In this document: positions 11,020 through 13,236 of the stretch, piece after piece
Position numbering within the stretch: position 1 is the stretch's first letter
Layout of the letters: every line of letters starts with the position of its first letter
Assembly: GCA_003151215.1 (NCBI GenBank)
Contig: PLXB01000156.1
Span: 2,754-15,989 of the forward strand
Direction: 5' to 3'
Source of the DNA: Ignavibacteriota bacterium
GTDB lineage: Bacteria > Bacteroidota > Kapaibacteriia > Palsa-1295
Length of the DNA stretch: 13,236 nucleotides
Translations under genes and position numbers: made by a program
The notes under the pieces: generated by a model
What the model saw: the letters and a program-made list of their open reading frames with translations, nothing else
Told to the model about the DNA's origin: nothing
Databases searched by the model: none

Positions 11020-11093
11020 TAAGATGCTGTTATTTTGTGAGTAGTCGTGAGGGCGCTAATGCAACGTTTATAGACCCTATGTTGGTTCAAATT

Positions 11094-11105
11094 CACATAT
11101 TTGTG
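11094..11105. repeat. Short inverted repeat CACA-TATT-TGTG
   Basis: CACA and TGTG flank a 4-bp TATT centre. The symmetry extends imperfectly to TTCACA/TGTGTAA, with one extra T in the right arm. It lies about 70 bp before panC and about 75 bp before the RodZ-like gene. It could be an operator half-site pair, but arms of 4 bp can arise by chance. Confidence 0.25.
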
Positions 11106-11110
11106 TAACT

Positions 11111-11122
11111 AAATCGTGATTT
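11111..11122. repeat. Short inverted repeat AAATC-GT-GATTT
   Basis: Five-base arms AAATC and GATTT surround a GT centre, six bases downstream of the previous inverted repeat. It is too short to act as a terminator and is a possible protein-binding site. Chance occurrence in A/T-rich DNA is not excluded. Confidence 0.25.
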
Positions 11123-11175
11123 ATGAGTTCAATAGGTTTTTAAAGTAAGTAAAATCTGTTATCTTATTTTATTCT

Positions 11176-12030
11176 ATGGAAATAACCGCAACAATTCCAG
11201 AGCTTCGTTCATATATTGTAGAAGCAAGAAAAAAAAATCACACGATTGGCCTCGTCCCTACAATGGGTGCATTGCATGAAGGTCATCTTTCGCTTGTTCG
11301 TGCATCGAAGAAGAAGTGCGATATAACGGTTATCAGTATCTTTGTTAACCCGATACAATTTGGTCCGACAGAAGACCTGGCAAAATATCCGCGAACTCTT
11401 GAACAGGATACTGAACTTCTTACTAAAGAAAAGGGCGATATACTTTTTGTTCCTTTGAAAGAGGAAATGTATTCGGAAGAAGCTTCAACATTCGTGACTG
11501 TCGAAAATATTACGGTAGGATTTGAAGGCGAAATTCGTCCGATGCACTTCCGGGGTGTTGCAACGGTGGTTGCATCATTATTTAATATCGTTCAACCTGA
11601 TTTTGCCTTCTTCGGTCAGAAAGATCTACAGCAGGCTGCAGTTATTAAGCGCATGATACGCGATATGCATTTTCCAATTCAAATGGAAGTATGCGAAACC
11701 GTAAGAGAAGCAGGAGGCTTGGCAATGAGTTCGCGGAATAGGTTTTTGTCTTTTGATGAACGAGAGGAGTCTCTTATCATATATAAGACTCTTTTTGAGA
11801 TAAGAGATAATTTATTACTGGGTCTGCCGATTAGAGAAGCAAAACTGAAAGGCATTAAGTTATTCAATTCATTGAAGAAAAAGGCAGAACTCGAGTATCT
11901 TGACATCATTGATCCCGAAACATTTCAGTTGGCAGAGTCGTTTAAGAGTAATAAGGAAGTTGGAGTCGTTATTGCCGCCAAATTGGGGGTTACGAGACTT
12001 ATCGATAACATCCTTGTGAAAGCAATATAA
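11176..12030 (+). CDS. panC: Pantothenate synthetase (pantoate--beta-alanine ligase)
   Basis: PanC joins pantoate and beta-alanine at the expense of ATP (to AMP) through a pantoyl-adenylate, the last step of pantothenate synthesis on the way to coenzyme A. The 284 residues match the family length. Visible motifs are [10 protein letters not shown] at 28-37 (ATP-binding HxGH type), the pantoate-site [35 protein letters not shown] ending at D150, and the KMSKS-equivalent SSRN at 185-188. In the stretch before that motif, residue 180 is Gly ([12 protein letters not shown]), where I recall Asp being common in the family. This is a possible small oddity in an otherwise intact enzyme. The ATG at 11176 gives the expected N-terminus, with no Shine-Dalgarno. 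panD follows after 5 bp, which places the enzyme next to the maker of its substrate beta-alanine. Confidence 0.98.
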   Translation: MEITATIPELRSYIVEARKKNHTIGLVPTMGALHEGHLSLVRASKKKCDITVISIFVNPIQFGPTEDLAKYPRTLEQDTELLTKEKGDILFVPLKEEMYSEEASTFVTVENITVGFEGEIRPMHFRGVATVVASLFNIVQPDFAFFGQKDLQQAAVIKRMIRDMHFPIQMEVCETVREAGGLAMSSRNRFLSFDEREESLIIYKTLFEIRDNLLLGLPIREAKLKGIKLFNSLKKKAELEYLDIIDPETFQLAESFKSNKEVGVVIAAKLGVTRLIDNILVKAI

Positions 12031-12035
12031 TAACA

Positions 12036-12425
12036 ATGCAAAGAACGCTTTTCAAATCGAAAATTCATCGTGCGACGATCACACAGGCAGACCTTTATTA
12101 CGAAGGTTCGCTCACGCTCGATTCTGACTTGATGCAAGCTGCCGATTTGCTTCCTTACGAACAGGTTTCTATTGTAAATGTCAATAACGGTGAGCGTTTC
12201 GAGACTTATCTTATCGAAGGTCCTTCCGGATCTGGAGTTGTTTGCTTGAACGGTCCCGCCGCACGCAAGGGCGTAGTCGGCGATGAGATCATCATTATCA
12301 GTTACGGCAAATTCGAAGACTCCGAAGAACTTCGTTATTTCCAGCCGACGATCGTTCATGTTGATAAAAAAAATAAGATCAAGAATGTAACGCATTCTCT
12401 GGAAGCATTCCAATTAGTTAACTGA
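12036..12425 (+). CDS. panD: Aspartate 1-decarboxylase proenzyme
   Basis: PanD decarboxylates L-aspartate to beta-alanine, the second substrate of PanC. It is a pyruvoyl enzyme: the chain cuts itself between G24 and S25 in the YEGS motif, and S25 becomes the pyruvoyl cofactor of the alpha chain. Also present are the N-terminal [14 protein letters not shown] (K9 and the following strand), the conserved GPAARKG loop and the [10 protein letters not shown] strand. The 129 residues are normal for the bacterial proenzyme. Some bacteria need the PanZ/PanM maturation factor, and none is visible here. The start is 5 bp after panC and the stop 8 bp before the GlmU-type gene, so the three are probably one transcript. 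Confidence 0.98.
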   Translation: MQRTLFKSKIHRATITQADLYYEGSLTLDSDLMQAADLLPYEQVSIVNVNNGERFETYLIEGPSGSGVVCLNGPAARKGVVGDEIIIISYGKFEDSEELRYFQPTIVHVDKKNKIKNVTHSLEAFQLVN

Positions 12426-12433
12426 TCCCTCAC

Positions 12434-13198
12434 TTGCCTGATTCTCCGCGACCTCTTGCAACCGTCATCCTCGCCGCTGGTCAGGGCAGGCGAATGCAGG
12501 ACCCGACAAAACCAAAAGTACTTTATGAGATAGCAGGGGTTCCTCTTATCGGGCATGTCCTGAAGCTTGCGCAATCTGTCGGAAGCGAACACACAATCGT
12601 TATCGTCGGATTCGGCAGAGAAAAAGTGATGGAATATATTTCATCAAATTTTCCTAAAGCAGAATTCGTGATCCAAGCCGAACTGCATGGAACAGGTCAT
12701 GCGATGCAGCAGACTGCGTCATTACTTGAAAATTATAAAGGAGATATTCTTTCTCTCTATGGTGATGTACCTCTGCTATCGGAAAGTACGGCAAGACAAT
12801 TATTAGAAACCCATAGAAATTCCGGAGCAAAGGCAACAGTCCTCTCTGCCATTTATGAAGATCCCACCGGTTACGGGCGTATTGTTCGCTCCGAAGATGA
12901 CAAGCATCTTAAGTCTATCATCGAAGAACGCGATGCAAGTCCCGAGATAAAAAAGATTAAGGAGATGAATTCAGGCATCTATGTTTTCCGATCTGAATCT
13001 CTTTATCCTGCACTTGCAAAGTTAAAGCCGAATAACGACCAGAAAGAATATTATTTGACGGATGTTTTTGGATTGCTCATAGAAGAGTACGGTTCCGATT
13101 TGGTGGCTATATCCCAAACGAAGAATCCCATAGAAGTTAGCGGCGTTAACACAAAGGAGCAGCTCATGGAACTTGAGCGGGAATTTCTGCGAAAATAG
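12434..13198 (+). CDS. GlmU-type UDP-GlcNAc pyrophosphorylase domain protein (no acetyltransferase half)
   Basis: The 254-residue protein matches the N-terminal uridylyltransferase domain of GlmU, which makes UDP-GlcNAc from GlcNAc-1-phosphate and UTP. Seen are LAAGQGRRM at 13-21 with the catalytic-type Arg (R20), the K28 region TKPKVL, the LHGTGHAM sugar-nucleotide loop, D111 in YGDVPLL (metal ligand), GYGRIV, IIEERDA, MNSGIYVF and N239 in SGVNTKEQL (second metal ligand). The chain stops just after the linker helix (LMELEREFLRK, TAG at 13196), before the left-handed beta-helix acetyltransferase domain of full GlmU (about 450 residues). The 38 bases that remain show no continuation. The only start upstream of the nucleotide-binding loop is TTG at 12434, 8 bp after panD; the first ATG would cut into the loop. 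The substrate is inferred from motifs, and another sugar-1-phosphate cannot be excluded. Confidence 0.9.
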   Translation: MPDSPRPLATVILAAGQGRRMQDPTKPKVLYEIAGVPLIGHVLKLAQSVGSEHTIVIVGFGREKVMEYISSNFPKAEFVIQAELHGTGHAMQQTASLLENYKGDILSLYGDVPLLSESTARQLLETHRNSGAKATVLSAIYEDPTGYGRIVRSEDDKHLKSIIEERDASPEIKKIKEMNSGIYVFRSESLYPALAKLKPNNDQKEYYLTDVFGLLIEEYGSDLVAISQTKNPIEVSGVNTKEQLMELEREFLRK

Positions 13199-13236
13199 GC
13201 TAAAAAATGGCTTAATTATAGGTCAATCTCGGCGAG

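Larger units (their letters stand above)
11020..11175. promoter_or_regulatory. Divergent promoter region between the RodZ-like gene and panC
   Basis: This 156-bp A/T-rich spacer must hold the start signals of both outward-reading gene sets. On the plus strand TAGGTTTT at 11133-11140 resembles the Bacteroidota -7 element (TAnnTTTG) and would place transcription start about 30 bp before panC, but no convincing TTTG -33 element lies at the right distance. On the minus strand TATAAA (11072-11067) is a possible -10 without a good partner. Two short inverted repeats lie at 11094-11105 and 11111-11122. The location is secure; the individual elements are weak. Confidence 0.5.

Noticed and set aside
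11925..12413. Minus-strand open frame of 162 codons across panC/panD
   Set aside because: It is antisense to the end of panC and nearly all of panD, both with intact motifs. It has no recognisable domain.
13199..13236. Possible terminator or the start of a GlmU acetyltransferase domain after the last gene
   Set aside because: No stable inverted repeat followed by a T tract is visible. The short ATG frame there ends at once in TAA, and the sequence is too short to judge.

Overview
The window carries nine protein-coding genes and almost no non-coding DNA. I see no rRNA, tRNA, CRISPR array, insertion sequence, prophage or toxin/defence module. It reads as a housekeeping stretch of a bacterium from the Bacteroidota/Chlorobiota (FCB) side of the tree. 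Three things point there: a TPR / beta-propeller / regulatory-like / OmpA envelope protein with the architecture of the type IX secretion protein PorE; near-absence of Shine-Dalgarno sequences (only nadD has a clear one); and A/T-rich start contexts with moderate GC by eye. The order or genus cannot be fixed from this sequence.

Layout. Positions 1-327 (+) are the 3' end of a CorC/HlyC (CNNM-type) transporter gene. It is followed by the PorE-like envelope gene (359-2413, +) and nadD (2419-3021, +). nadD converges tail-to-tail, 8 bp apart, with a four-gene minus-strand block read from right to left: a RodZ-like HTH/membrane protein (11019-9808), ligA (9801-7768), an unnamed polytopic membrane protein (7731-6592) and mfd (6443-3030). 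A divergent spacer of 156 bp (11020-11175) separates this block from a tight plus-strand set: panC (11176-12030), panD (12036-12425) and a GlmU-type nucleotidyltransferase (12434-13198).

How the genes work together. panC and panD supply the last pantothenate step and its beta-alanine substrate. The GlmU-type enzyme makes UDP-GlcNAc for peptidoglycan and LPS. RodZ-like, PorE-like and the membrane protein belong to the envelope. ligA and mfd are DNA replication/repair genes, and nadD makes the NAD precursor that LigA consumes, although nadD and ligA lie on opposite strands.

I looked for an undescribed system and did not find one. The points most worth a second look are the PorE-like protein without a lipobox, the GlmU homologue lacking its acetyltransferase half and apparently starting at TTG, the unnamed membrane protein between ligA and mfd, and two small inverted repeats in the divergent spacer.
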